Made by a program: the position numbers and the translations under genes. From Pseudomonas khorasanensis (GTDB lineage: Bacteria; Pseudomonadota; Gammaproteobacteria; Pseudomonadales; Pseudomonadaceae): a stretch of DNA of 64,000 nucleotides. This document shows, piece by piece, positions 1-9,200 of the stretch. The notes beneath the pieces were generated by a model. It did no database searches. It had not been told where the DNA came from and saw only the letters and a program-made list of their open reading frames with translations. Location of the stretch: NCBI RefSeq assembly GCF_014268505.2, contig NZ_JABWQP020000013.1:1-64000 (forward strand), read 5' to 3'. How positions within the stretch are numbered: position 1 is the stretch's first letter; each line of letters starts with the position of its first letter.

Positions 1-414
1 AAAGTGCGAGTTGCCTGGATCCTGGCAGTTGTGCATTTTGTTGTTGATGGCGACAATGATCGCGTCTTCCAGTTTGGTGGTGTAGTAGTGCTCTTGAGTA
101 CCTTGAGCAGAAGTACGGTACCACTGGATAACGATTTCGCTCATGCGCTCGCCGGAAGTCAGAGCTGCTTGCAGCAGAGGCGAAGCCTTGTCGTAGACCT
201 TGGTGATGATCACTGGCTTGTGAACGCGCTGACCGGTTGGCTGACCGGATTGCGGGTCACGCGGGATGATCACGTCGTGGCTGAAAGCCTGAACCATAAC
301 CTGGTCTTCGTGGCCTTCCTGGTAGGTGTTGCCAACGGAGTCGGCGGTGAAGGCGCCGGCAGTGATCAGGCCTTGTTTTTCGCCGGTAACCGACATGTAC
401 GCTGGTGTTGCCAT
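1..414 (-). CDS. hcp: Type VI secretion tube protein Hcp (3' part missing)
   Basis: The reading frame starts at the ATG complementary to 412-414 with MATPAYMSVTGEKQG and runs off the left edge after about 138 residues, so the last part of the usual roughly 170-residue protein lies outside the window. The sequence matches the Hcp family closely, including the IVIQWYRTSAQGTQEHYYT stretch. Hcp forms hexameric rings that stack into the inner tube of the type VI secretion apparatus and is itself exported. A GGAG-like ribosome site lies just upstream, and a sigma-54-like promoter lies about 70 bases further up. No other type VI gene follows on this side; accessory genes do. This could be an orphan hcp or the edge of a cluster continuing leftward. 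Confidence 0.93.
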   Translation of the reverse strand, partial: MATPAYMSVTGEKQGLITAGAFTADSVGNTYQEGHEDQVMVQAFSHDVIIPRDPQSGQPTGQRVHKPVIITKVYDKASPLLQAALTSGERMSEIVIQWYRTSAQGTQEHYYTTKLEDAIIVAINNKMHNCQDPGNSHF

Positions 415-485
415 GGGGTGCTCTCCTTGCGGATAAAGTTAGGGGGCCCCGGGAGGCGAAATCGCCCGGTGGGTGCCTGACTGTT

Positions 486-501
486 ATCAAGGAGCGTGCC
501 A
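486..501 (-). promoter_or_regulatory. Candidate sigma-54 (-24/-12) promoter of hcp
   Basis: Read on the minus strand the site is TGGCAC, five bases, then TTGAT, against the consensus TGGCAC-N5-TTGC. It lies about 70 bases upstream of the hcp start codon. Sigma-54 control of hcp genes is known in Pseudomonas. The last base of the -12 element departs from consensus, so this is a candidate and not a certain promoter. Confidence 0.5.
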
Positions 502-512
502 GGTTTTGCCAC

Positions 513-531
513 GTCCCCGGGACCCGGGGAC
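513..531. repeat. Perfect GC-rich hairpin upstream of hcp
   Basis: GTCCCCGGG and CCCGGGGAC are separated by one base. It lies directly upstream of the candidate sigma-54 promoter. It could be a protein-binding dyad or a terminator-like hairpin; there is no T-run on either side. Confidence 0.5.
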
Positions 532-585
532 TTCACTGTTGTGTAACGCGAGTTTGAGCGTTTTTTGATCAGCCAGATGGCTCGT

Positions 586-629
586 AGTGCGCAAGAAGTT
601 GCGCAGTACTGCGCAACTTCTTGCGCACT
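586..629. repeat. 44-bp perfect palindrome built from two TGCGCAA-N4-TTGCGCA dyads
   Basis: Two head-to-head copies of an 18-bp dyad (588-605 and 610-627) form one perfect 44-bp palindrome centred on GTAC. A third copy lies at 692-709. They sit 95-200 bp upstream of the candidate -24/-12 promoter of hcp, the usual distance for binding sites of a sigma-54 activator. Alternatives are an operator of an unrelated regulator or a mobile repeat. Confidence 0.75.
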
Positions 630-688
630 TGGCTGTAGGCCTTAAAACACATGGCCTCCAGCGGAATCGCTGAGTATTTTTACGAAAC

Positions 689-712
689 AAGTGCGCAACT
701 TCTTGCGCAGTA
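689..712. repeat. Third copy of the TGCGCAA/TTGCGCA dyad
   Basis: AAGTGCGCAACTTCTTGCG followed by CAGTA repeats, in the same orientation, the right half of the 586-629 palindrome. The spacing between the two loci is about 80 bp. Confidence 0.7.
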
Positions 713-772
713 TGGCGTTAGGCCATGCCTAGCGAGTATTTCGTTCTACCTTCCTGAATAATGTGATGAGCG

Positions 773-806
773 CTGGCTGCTTTCGGTCAGAAGCGGGCAT
801 TCGCAG
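773..806. repeat. Degenerate copy of the island GGCC/GGTC repeat (R0)
   Basis: GGCTGCTTTCGGTCAGAAGC resembles the GCTTTTGGCCGAAAGC core of the repeats at 6106, 10360, 14023, 14561, 17387 and 21301. It is the weakest copy. It marks the left boundary of the first accessory module. Confidence 0.45.
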
Positions 807-814
807 CGTATTAA

Positions 815-1093
815 ACGCCTGTTCCGGAGAGTTGTCGGTTTGCAGCCAACACCTCTAGCGGTGAATCATTCGCCATTCTTGGCTATGACAGAGACGAAGT
901 ACCCGAATATGTTGGTGTTAGTAAGTGGGAAAGTTTTGAGCATGAAGACTGCTGCCCATTCTGCGGATGCTTCTGCGGAATGAGCTGCCAAGAGTCGACT
1001 TACACGTATCACTGCCTTAATTGCGATGCTTACACTGATTTTTCTGATTTAAGCCGTACCCCTGACTTTATAGGGGATCCTGAAGAATTTTAG
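815..1093 (+). pseudogene. Zinc-ribbon-like small protein remnant lacking a start codon
   Basis: This 92-codon open frame, between a TAA at 812-814 and the TAG at 1091-1093, has no ATG, GTG or TTG near its 5' end. The only methionine is deep inside, within a Cys cluster. It contains CPFCGCFCGMSC followed by YHCLNCD, so CxxC pairs spaced like a zinc ribbon, and an acidic tail ending GDPEEF. The protein-like composition suggests a 3' fragment or a decayed gene and not noise. The family is not recognised. It sits between the R0 repeat and the GHKL/UvrD module. Confidence 0.35.
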
Positions 1094-1422
1094 GCGCCAC
1101 GGCGATACGGAGTTTTGTTGGTGTGAAGAGGTCGGCCTAGGTAATGCGCGACCAGCCTGGTGAGCTCAAATTTATGGCGATTGGGGGAGAGACGCCCGAG
1201 CACAGCTGGCTTCACTGCTAGCGAGAGCCTGTCCTCACAACCTCTTGCCCGGATGCTAGCCGTTCTCTCTAGAACATAGCAGAAGGCCATTGCCCCCAAC
1301 GGGCGTCTACCCTTAGGCTGCACAGGCCATAAGCCTTTTTCGTGGCATCAGCCCGGTGTATGCGAACAAAAATACGGAAAGCCGGACCTAGGAAAATTTA
1401 GAATTCAAAAAGGATAAAGGGC
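1094..1422. other. Intergenic, no supported gene
   Basis: Only a minus-strand open frame of about 77 codons (1090-1323) with no ribosome site is present, and I do not consider it real. The 3' end (1400-1422) carries AAGGATAAAGGGC, the likely ribosome site of the next gene. Confidence 0.5.
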
Positions 1423-3357
1423 ATGGAGCAACGATCTCTTTTATATGATGCTCGATTTCTGGAAAGCTATGCTGGAGCCATTGTCTCAGATCCGGCTACT
1501 GCCATTGTAGAACTCGTTGCAAACTGTTGGGATGCATACGCCACTGAAGTAGATATTACTTGGGCCGATGCAGAGAGTAATCGCCAATTTATAATCAGAG
1601 ATAACGGTCATGGAATGACTAGAATTGAGTTTCAGCATATATGGCGAACTATCGCGTATAACAGACTTTCTGTACAGGGTGCTATAACTACTCCGCCAAG
1701 CGAATTTGCAGGAGGGCCGCGGACTGTTTTTGGAAAGAATGGTAAAGGGCGATTTGCGAGTTTCTGCTTTGCTGATGATTATTTAATATCCTCGCGAAAA
1801 GATGGGCAGGAATTCGTTTGTAGAGTATATCGGACGGTGACTGAGCCCCTAGTTCTGGAGGAGGTATCTTTCACAGCATCAGGAGTTATAGGTCATGGAA
1901 CAGAAATCATTGGGAATGGAAGTATTCCAACAGTCCGGTTTTCTGAGGAGCAAGCTCGCGAGCTAATTGGAAGTAGGTTCTTGGCCAATCCCGCGTTTAA
2001 AGTTTCTATTAATAATCGCCCTATAACATTTAGTGATATCCCGGAGTTACTATCTTGCGAGGTTCTAGACGTCCCAAATTTGGGGAAGGTCTCGATTCTC
2101 CATATCGACACAAAGAAGGCGGATCGTACAACTAAGCAGCATGGTATCGCATGGTGGGTACAAAATCGCGCTGTAGGTGAGTGCAAGTGGAGTCGTAGCG
2201 ATTACGAAAGAGTGCTCGATGGCCGAACTTCTGAAGCAAAGCGTTTTACATTTATTGTACAGGCAGATTTTTTGAATGAGCATGATGCTGTAGCTGCTGA
2301 TTGGAGCGGCTTCAAAGAAAAGAATAATGCTTGGGAACAAACGCGTCTGGCAGTGCAGGACCGCATTAGGAAAATCATACTTGATAGTGGGGAAAGTGAA
2401 CGGGAAATTAAGCGCGCTGCGGTGATTGAGCGTGTCGGCAATGATGTCAATACACTGTCTTTGAGTAGTAAAGAGCGCGTAGAAAGCTTTATAAATGAAG
2501 TTGTGAATAACTGTCCGAACTTTGGTGAGGCTGAAATTGTCCAGATTTCTACAATTCTGGCTAAGTTAGAAAAGGCTAAGTCACGTTACGGCCTGCTCGA
2601 CCTTCTACATAAGTGTGAGCCCCACGACTACGACGCCTTGCACGATATACTTTCGCAATGGACCGTTGGTATGGCTAAGTTAGTTCTTGATGAAATACAA
2701 AATCGATTGAAGCTTATTGCTGAGTTGAGAACGAAGATTCAAATTTCTGGTATTGATGAGGTCCACGAACTGCAGCCATTGTTTGAGCGTGGTCTGTGGA
2801 TGTTTGGGGCTCAGTTTGAATCGATTGAGTTTACTTCAAATAAAGGCATGACTTCTGTTATACGGAAATTGTTTGGGGATATTAACGGTAAAGGAAGTCT
2901 TAACAGGCCTGACTTCGTAGCGTTGCCAGATTGTAGTGTAAGTTTTTTTGCTAGGTCATCTTACGATAATGAATATAACGAAGATGGCATTGCTCATGTT
3001 GTTATTGTTGATCTAAAAACCACGGACCTGCCACTGGGTGCGCGTGAAAAGAGTCAGATTTGGAAATATGTTAAAGAGTTAAAAGCAAAAGGTCACATTC
3101 GCCAACACACGCGAGTTGACGGATTTGTATTGGGAAGCATCATTGAGCAGGGTGAGGATGAATCAATAAGTCATGGTGATGAGGTGAAAATCACTCCTTT
3201 GCTTTATGAAACTATTTTGCTTCGAGCAGAAAAACGGTTACTGAACTTGTTTTCAAAAGTCAAAGAAGCTCCGTTTTTAGTTGAGCAGCAGGCGGTGCTT
3301 TCGGTGTTTTTGAATCCGATCCCTGTGAGGCAGGGGGATATGCTCGCGGGTGAATAA
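1423..3357 (+). CDS. GHKL (MORC/MutL-like) ATPase with C-terminal PD-(D/E)XK-like nuclease domain, putative defence
   Basis: The protein has 644 residues. The N-terminus has GHKL ATP-binding motifs: N-box ELVANCWDAYA (about residues 30-40), DNGHGMT (about 64-70) and FGKNGKGRFA (about 104-113). A helical middle follows. The C-terminus resembles a restriction-nuclease fold: LFERGLWMFG (about 452-461), then RPDF (about 496) and VIVDLKTT (about 527-534), which fit the PD and (D/E)xK positions, followed by QIWKYV. MORC-like GHKL ATPases next to nucleases and helicases are known in bacterial restriction-type systems. The UvrD-like gene starts 60 bases downstream, so the two probably act together. 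The start is supported by a purine-rich ribosome site. The DNA is clearly more AT-rich than the core genes, suggesting transfer. The ATPase call is firm; nuclease and defence roles are inferences. Confidence 0.8.
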   Translation: MEQRSLLYDARFLESYAGAIVSDPATAIVELVANCWDAYATEVDITWADAESNRQFIIRDNGHGMTRIEFQHIWRTIAYNRLSVQGAITTPPSEFAGGPRTVFGKNGKGRFASFCFADDYLISSRKDGQEFVCRVYRTVTEPLVLEEVSFTASGVIGHGTEIIGNGSIPTVRFSEEQARELIGSRFLANPAFKVSINNRPITFSDIPELLSCEVLDVPNLGKVSILHIDTKKADRTTKQHGIAWWVQNRAVGECKWSRSDYERVLDGRTSEAKRFTFIVQADFLNEHDAVAADWSGFKEKNNAWEQTRLAVQDRIRKIILDSGESEREIKRAAVIERVGNDVNTLSLSSKERVESFINEVVNNCPNFGEAEIVQISTILAKLEKAKSRYGLLDLLHKCEPHDYDALHDILSQWTVGMAKLVLDEIQNRLKLIAELRTKIQISGIDEVHELQPLFERGLWMFGAQFESIEFTSNKGMTSVIRKLFGDINGKGSLNRPDFVALPDCSVSFFARSSYDNEYNEDGIAHVVIVDLKTTDLPLGAREKSQIWKYVKELKAKGHIRQHTRVDGFVLGSIIEQGEDESISHGDEVKITPLLYETILLRAEKRLLNLFSKVKEAPFLVEQQAVLSVFLNPIPVRQGDMLAGE

Positions 3358-3416
3358 GATGTGTACAGATATTATGCCTTTGCTGCTGTTTCATTTTTTC
3401 TTTTGGGGAGTTTAAC

Positions 3417-5798
3417 TTGTATAAAGTCATTCAAACAAAAATTCTAAATAAATGCTTCAGAGACCTTAAGACACATGGAAAAAAAGGCCGGGACGCTATA
3501 ACTAAAGCTAGAGCAGCATTATCTGAAGCGGCTTCGGAAGGGAAGATAGAAAGCCTGCAGAGAACTAATCATGGTGAAAGTCGGATCTCAAGCGCTGAGA
3601 AATTCAACTTGGGCGACGGTTATAGGTTGGTAGTGCAATTAGTAGATGGTCACGCTAAGGTTCGGGCGTTTTTGTACGCAGGTACACATGACGACACTGA
3701 ACATTGGCTTGAGCAACACAAAGATTACGTATGGGTAAAGAGCGATAAAGATAAAACTCTGGAGTTCGTTCAAGTCTCTGAGAAAGATCCTGTTAAAACT
3801 AAGGTTGTTGAACTTGATCTTGATTCGCCCGAGGCTTTAAGAGATTTGCCGCTACTTCGTAGTTTGAGTGGCGAAGAATGGGCTCAACTCAGCATCGGGG
3901 ACGATTTAAGAAAGTACGTAATGGCTGTTACTGCGGAATCTTGGGAGTGTGATCCTAGTGGTGTTTTGGATTACATAGAAGAGAACGGCAGCACTGACGT
4001 CGCGATAATGTTTGATGATTTTTTTAGTCATGCTCATAAGGGTGAGTTAAGCGAGTTGGCTTTTAGAATTAAGCTCGCGATAGGTGAGGCCAGTATTAGC
4101 AGTGGCGCGGATTTAGTCTTGGATATGCAGGATCCTAGAAATAGTGAAGTTTTCGTAACATGGGAGGATGTCGACACCTTTCCGGAAGACTCGTCTTGGG
4201 CTGATTGGTTGCTTTTTCTTCATCCAGCACAAAATGAAATCGCTAAAAAGAATTTCAGAGGCCCTGCTCGTCTACGCGGAGTTTCTGGTAGTGGTAAAAC
4301 ATGTGTAATGCTTCATCGAGCTCGCTATCTAGCAAGAAAATATAAGTTGCCCATCCTCCTGTTAACTTTGACTGAGAGTATGCGTAAGCTTCTCGATTCT
4401 CTTGTTAAGGAGCTTTGTGGTGTTGAATCAGCGCTGATCTCTGTCCTTACAATTAACGGGCTTGCTCATAATGTGATTAACCGCCTCCATCCTGCGGGAG
4501 AGCAGAGCTATGTTTTACTCAGTGAGGAAAAGAGAAAAAAGCTGTCAAATGACATGCTGGAGTTTGTGAGGCGCCATGAAGCGTTTTCTCAAACAAAGCT
4601 TACGGGTTTAGATAGTGCAGATCTTCGTAAGTTTATCGAGGATGAAGTCTACTATATACGGAGCAGACTGCGTCCTAGTGAGTTCGATAGATATGTAGAT
4701 GCCAAAAATTTCAAGCGGCATGGAAGGAAAATAGCTTTAAGCAGTGAAGGGCGCAAAGTTTTCTTAGACGCGGCAAATGAAAGAATTGAAAAGCTAATGG
4801 GTGTTAAAAGTCTTGACTATGAAGGGGTGACATCCACGGCCGCATCGCTACTTGCGACAGATTTTATCTCGTTGGATAAGGTGGGTTGGGATACTCTAAG
4901 TCCAGCTGATCTGTTTCGCCGATTTCCAAGCTACATGCCATACAGGTGCGTGCTGGTAGATGAGGTTCAAGATCTATCTCAGTTGGAGGTTTCGATGATT
5001 GCGTCCCATTCTTGGGGCGGCGAAAAATTATCGGATATTGAGGATGGTCTATTCTTGGTTGGCGATGGTGCTCAAACTATTTACAACAAAGGCTTTGTTT
5101 TAAAGTCCTGTGGTGTCAATGTTTCAAATCGAAGCTACGTTCTTAAGAAAAACTATAGAAATACTAGGGAGATAATGTTAGCTGCCTACAGTTTGATAGA
5201 GAAGTATGAATTTGCTGATGTTGATGAGGATAATATTTCAACTCCTACTAGACCCGATTTGGCGTCAAGGTGTGGTGAGAAGCCATTTCTTGTGAAGTGT
5301 AAGAGTTTCGGGGGGGAAGTTGAATTTGTTGCTGGAGTGGTTCAGTCGCTTATTGAGGCTCATCAAGGGGCTGAAGAAGATAGTTCATATCCAGAAATAT
5401 GCATTATCGGGCTTACTCAGGCAGCTCGAGAAGAAATAAATTCGAAATTGAGCGGGCAAGGTATTATTTGTAGTGAGTTGAAGCAGTCTGGTGGTGTGGA
5501 TACTAATAATAGTGTTGCGATTAGTACGATCGAGTCGGCGAAAGGGCACGAGTTTAAGCATGTTTTCATTATTGGTGTTGTAGAAGGTGCAATGCCCAAT
5601 AAATTTGCTATGGAGAATGGAATAGCTAGAGAGGCGTCACGGCTCTATGTGGCTATAACACGTGGGCGTGACAATATTTACATATCTTATAATACCGAGA
5701 AAGATAACCAGCCTAGTCGGTTTTTAGTGGATATACAGGATCATTGTAATGATTATCTTTGGGCCAGTGGTGAGCTAGAGGCTAATATTTATGTGTGA
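3417..5798 (+). CDS. UvrD/Rep-like SF1 helicase with RelE/ParE-like N-terminal domain
   Basis: The protein has 793 residues. The start is TTG at 3417, chosen because GGGGAG lies eight bases upstream and no better ATG exists. Residues 1-120 (ending RAFLYAGTHDDTEHWLE) resemble the RelE/ParE fold seen at the N-terminus of some UvrD-like proteins. The helicase motifs are complete: Walker A GVSGSGKT (about 288), Walker B VLVDEVQD (about 513), LVGDGAQTIY (about 547), NYRNT (about 579), STIESAKGHEF (about 702) and LYVAITRGR (about 742). It likely unwinds DNA for the upstream GHKL-nuclease partner, analogous to the UvrD-like subunit of two-gene systems such as Gabija, though the partner here is different. 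A rho-independent terminator follows at 5871, closing a two-gene operon. The helicase is certain, the role inferred. Confidence 0.85.
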   Translation: MYKVIQTKILNKCFRDLKTHGKKGRDAITKARAALSEAASEGKIESLQRTNHGESRISSAEKFNLGDGYRLVVQLVDGHAKVRAFLYAGTHDDTEHWLEQHKDYVWVKSDKDKTLEFVQVSEKDPVKTKVVELDLDSPEALRDLPLLRSLSGEEWAQLSIGDDLRKYVMAVTAESWECDPSGVLDYIEENGSTDVAIMFDDFFSHAHKGELSELAFRIKLAIGEASISSGADLVLDMQDPRNSEVFVTWEDVDTFPEDSSWADWLLFLHPAQNEIAKKNFRGPARLRGVSGSGKTCVMLHRARYLARKYKLPILLLTLTESMRKLLDSLVKELCGVESALISVLTINGLAHNVINRLHPAGEQSYVLLSEEKRKKLSNDMLEFVRRHEAFSQTKLTGLDSADLRKFIEDEVYYIRSRLRPSEFDRYVDAKNFKRHGRKIALSSEGRKVFLDAANERIEKLMGVKSLDYEGVTSTAASLLATDFISLDKVGWDTLSPADLFRRFPSYMPYRCVLVDEVQDLSQLEVSMIASHSWGGEKLSDIEDGLFLVGDGAQTIYNKGFVLKSCGVNVSNRSYVLKKNYRNTREIMLAAYSLIEKYEFADVDEDNISTPTRPDLASRCGEKPFLVKCKSFGGEVEFVAGVVQSLIEAHQGAEEDSSYPEICIIGLTQAAREEINSKLSGQGIICSELKQSGGVDTNNSVAISTIESAKGHEFKHVFIIGVVEGAMPNKFAMENGIAREASRLYVAITRGRDNIYISYNTEKDNQPSRFLVDIQDHCNDYLWASGELEANIYV

Positions 5799-5870
5799 TT
5801 TGTTAATGTCGTAACGCGTCGCAGTCGATCATCAGGTTTAGCAAGAAAAATGAGCTTGGCGATGCGTGAA

Positions 5871-5905
5871 CCACACATTCGTATCATGCGGATGTGTGGC
5901 TTTTT
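5871..5905 (+). terminator. Rho-independent terminator of the GHKL/UvrD operon
   Basis: CCACACATTCG pairs with CGGATGTGTGG (one G-T pair) across a seven-base loop, followed by TTTTT. It lies 73 bases after the UvrD-like stop codon. Confidence 0.8.
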
Positions 5906-6105
5906 AGTGAGTCTGTTTCTGAGCTAATAGGCTGCTCTCTAGCTTGATGTAGCTTGTCAGAAATCATGTGCTTATCAAGACGGATATCTCTGAAGTTTTT
6001 TTCAGCTAGAGGAAGCCCGCGAGTCTGATAGCCAGTGTAGGGAGCCCACTTAGGGAGGCCCCTTCTGACCGTACGACTGAATCGCCCCTGGTTTCTTAGA
6101 CGCTT

Positions 6106-6169
6106 TGACCGGCTGCTTTTGGCCGAACGCAGCCGCTCATGAGAGGCCGCTTTCGGCCAAAAGCGGTCA
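6106..6169. repeat. GGCC inverted repeat, full hairpin copy (R1)
   Basis: TGACCGGCTGCTTTTGGCC at the left is mirrored by GGCCAAAAGCGGTCA at the right, and the symmetry continues to a central CTCATGAG palindrome, with a four-base insertion in the left arm. It is the most complete copy of the repeat family that separates the modules of this island. It lies between the UvrD-like operon and the STAND NTPase gene. Confidence 0.75.
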
Positions 6170-6256
6170 TCGTATCTCTCTATATAGTGCTTCTCATGGG
6201 TTGGTAATCTAGTATCAGAAGGACTAAACCGTCCCCGATTGAGGCTACGTCACGAC

Positions 6257-9200
6257 ATGAATGAATGCGCAAATTTGATAGTGCATGCAGTCATCAAGCG
6301 AACACTGTGGTGTGAGACAAATGACAGTCGAATCATTCTGCCTCAGGACGACCTGCTAAAAAGAACCGAATCTCTCGTCATACTTGGTGAAGCAGGCATG
6401 GGAAAATCTCACCTGCTTGACTGGCTTGCAGCATCTCCAAATTACTCGCATTGCACCGCCCGCCAACTGATCAACCGCCATGATCCGAATACACTACTAG
6501 GCGATGCCCAAATCCTAGTCATTGATGCACTCGATGAGGTAAGCAGCCAGAAGGATGGAGACGGGGTGGATCTTGTCCTACGTCAACTCGGTAAGCTGGG
6601 GTACCCGCGCTTTATTCTTGCGTGCCGGGTGGCGGATTGGCGTAGCGCGACGGGTGTAGAGGCTATTCGCGAACAGTACTCTGAAAAGCCTCTAGAGCTA
6701 CACATTGACCCGTTCACCGACGATGACGCTTCCGCCTTTCTCAGCGCCACACTTGGTTTAGCGGCAGCCAAAGGCGTGATTGAGCATTTCAACGCACGAG
6801 GGCTCAATGGATTGCTCGGCAACCCGCAAACTCTCGAGCTAATTGCTCGTGTTGCTGGGTCAGGGACGCTACCTGAAACGCGTAGCGAGCTTTTCGAGCG
6901 CGCCATTGAGGTTTTACGTGTCGAACATCGTGACACCAAGACCAGAAGTCAGCCAGGGAAGGAATCTGGCCTTGATGCTGCAGGCGCTGCATGCGCTGGT
7001 TTGATCCTAACTGGCAGTGAGGCCATTGTCCGGACTTCCGCAGCGAACGCTACCGAAGGTGAATTGCAACTGTCCGATGTATCTCTTCTTCCTGAAGGAA
7101 ATGTCGTTGAAGCCATGTTAGGCACTCGCTTATTCAAAGCTAACGGCGTTGATCGCTTCACCTATCTTCACCGCCGGATTGGGGAGTACCTAGGGGCTCA
7201 ATGGCTCTCGAAACAGGCCAATACGCCACAAAAACGCAGACGCCTCCTCTCAGTATTTCATAACCGCGGTCTTGTGCCTTCAAGCCTACGGGGTATTCAC
7301 GCCTGGCTTGCCTTAGACCCGGCTCTTACCAAAGCTGTGATCACCGCAGACCCAATGGGATTGATTGAGTATGGCGATGCAGATGTACTCACGGCGGATC
7401 AAGCTCGCTTGCTTATCAGCTCTCTGGAGCTTCTGGCAGAAGATAATCCGCGCTTTCGAGACTGGGGGCCGTATGCATTACTTGGTTTCAAGCATCCAGT
7501 GGTCATCGAAGACATACGGCGATTGATCTCAACGCCTGATGCGTCGTTTAACCTCAGCCTCCTGCTGCTCGAAGCAGTCAGGGGGAGTGGAATAGCATCA
7601 GCCCTGACGGATGATCTGCGAAAGATCGTCCTTGACCCGCAAGCATTTTTTGCGTGTAGGAAAATTGCTGGCGAAATTCTCGTCGAGGTTGATGACGAGA
7701 CTGTCTGGCCAACCGTCCTTTACACCTTGAGTGGTTATGCAGATGAGCTGTCTGTTCGGCTGGCAATCGAACTGGCCGATGAAGTCGGCTACGAGCAATT
7801 TGATGCCAAATTGATTGTCGACCTCGTGATTTCCTATGCAACGAGTGGTAGCCGTACGGTTGGAGTATTGATGCGCTTGGAGAGGGACCTTCCAGATGGT
7901 CAGATGAAAGATGTCCTCGATCTCTTAGCTGTATCAGTTAAGAGTCTTGATGATAGGAATGAACACCTAGGGAATGACGTGTTGACCGACCTAGCTTATC
8001 ATCTGATTGTTCGCGTCGTAGAGGCTGGCGGTGTCACTGCACAACAACTCTGGTCTTGGCTGGAACCTTTCCATACCCGTGATGGATATCAACGCGATGT
8101 TCATAAGAAATTACACGAGCTCATTCAGAGCGACGACAATTTGCGGCGGTCCGTTCAACGATTAGTGTTTTTAGAGCTGCCCAGTGATCACAATCCTTTT
8201 CAGCAATCTTGGCGGCTCAGCGAACGGTCGACCGGCTTTATACCGTCAGACACGGATGTAATTGCGCTACTTAATCGGCTCGACCCCAAAGATAACGGCG
8301 ACGAGCGCTGGCGCGATTTGGTCCAGCTTTCACGGCATGATGGTGAAGCAGGCGCGCAGGTACGTGCCGCTGCCCGAATTTTTGCTGCTCGCAGCCCTGA
8401 TCTTTTGCAGTGGCTTGAAAAACTCGCAGACAAGACAATTCCCGAGTGGCAGATCAAACAGATCGAGAGCGAACGCAAGCGTCGCGTCGAGCAAGCGGTC
8501 CGTCATGCAGAGCACCGAAATCATTTTTCTTTTCACATTGAGCAAATGCGCTCTGGAGATTGGGGGGCTCTAGTCAACCCTGCTAAAGCTTATCTGAGCC
8601 TCTTCAACGACATTGAAGAAGCACCCGCTCATACGAGGATCGGACAGTGGCTTGGAGATGATATTGCTGAGGTAGCGCACGCTGGGTTCGAAACATTTCT
8701 AATGCTCGATTCTCCCGAACCTACTGCGCAGCAGATTGCAGAGAGCATTGCAGAAGGGAAGCATTACGAAGCAGCGTACATTATCGTTGCCGCACTCGCC
8801 GAGCGCCATCGTAAAGAAGTAGGGTTCGATGATCTTACTGATGAGCGCTTAATGGCTGGACTGTTTGAGCTTCGCCATAGCCGCATCGATGATCATGCAG
8901 GAATCTTGGGGCTCACTGAAGCTGTCGAGGCTTCGATCCAGATTCGCGGTGGCTGGCAAGGAGCAATGAAGCTCTACCATGAACCGCAATTACTGCTACG
9001 GCGCGAACGTGTAGATGGTCTCTACTCGCTGATGCACGACCAAAGTAATATCACCATGACTACCCAACTCGCTGCAGAGTGGCTGGAGCGATTTCCAGAC
9101 TTACCGATAGGTCCAGAAATAGAGCTGGTTGATAGGCTCATCCGCTCCGGCCGGTTTGACGAGTTACGCCGAATCTTAGCGCTTCGATGTGCGTCGATGG

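Noticed and set aside
4..480. 158-codon plus-strand frame over the left edge
   Set aside because: It is the shadow of hcp on the opposite strand, whose protein sequence is unmistakable.
1090..1323. Minus-strand frame of 77 codons
   Set aside because: No ribosome site, no motif and low-complexity translation.
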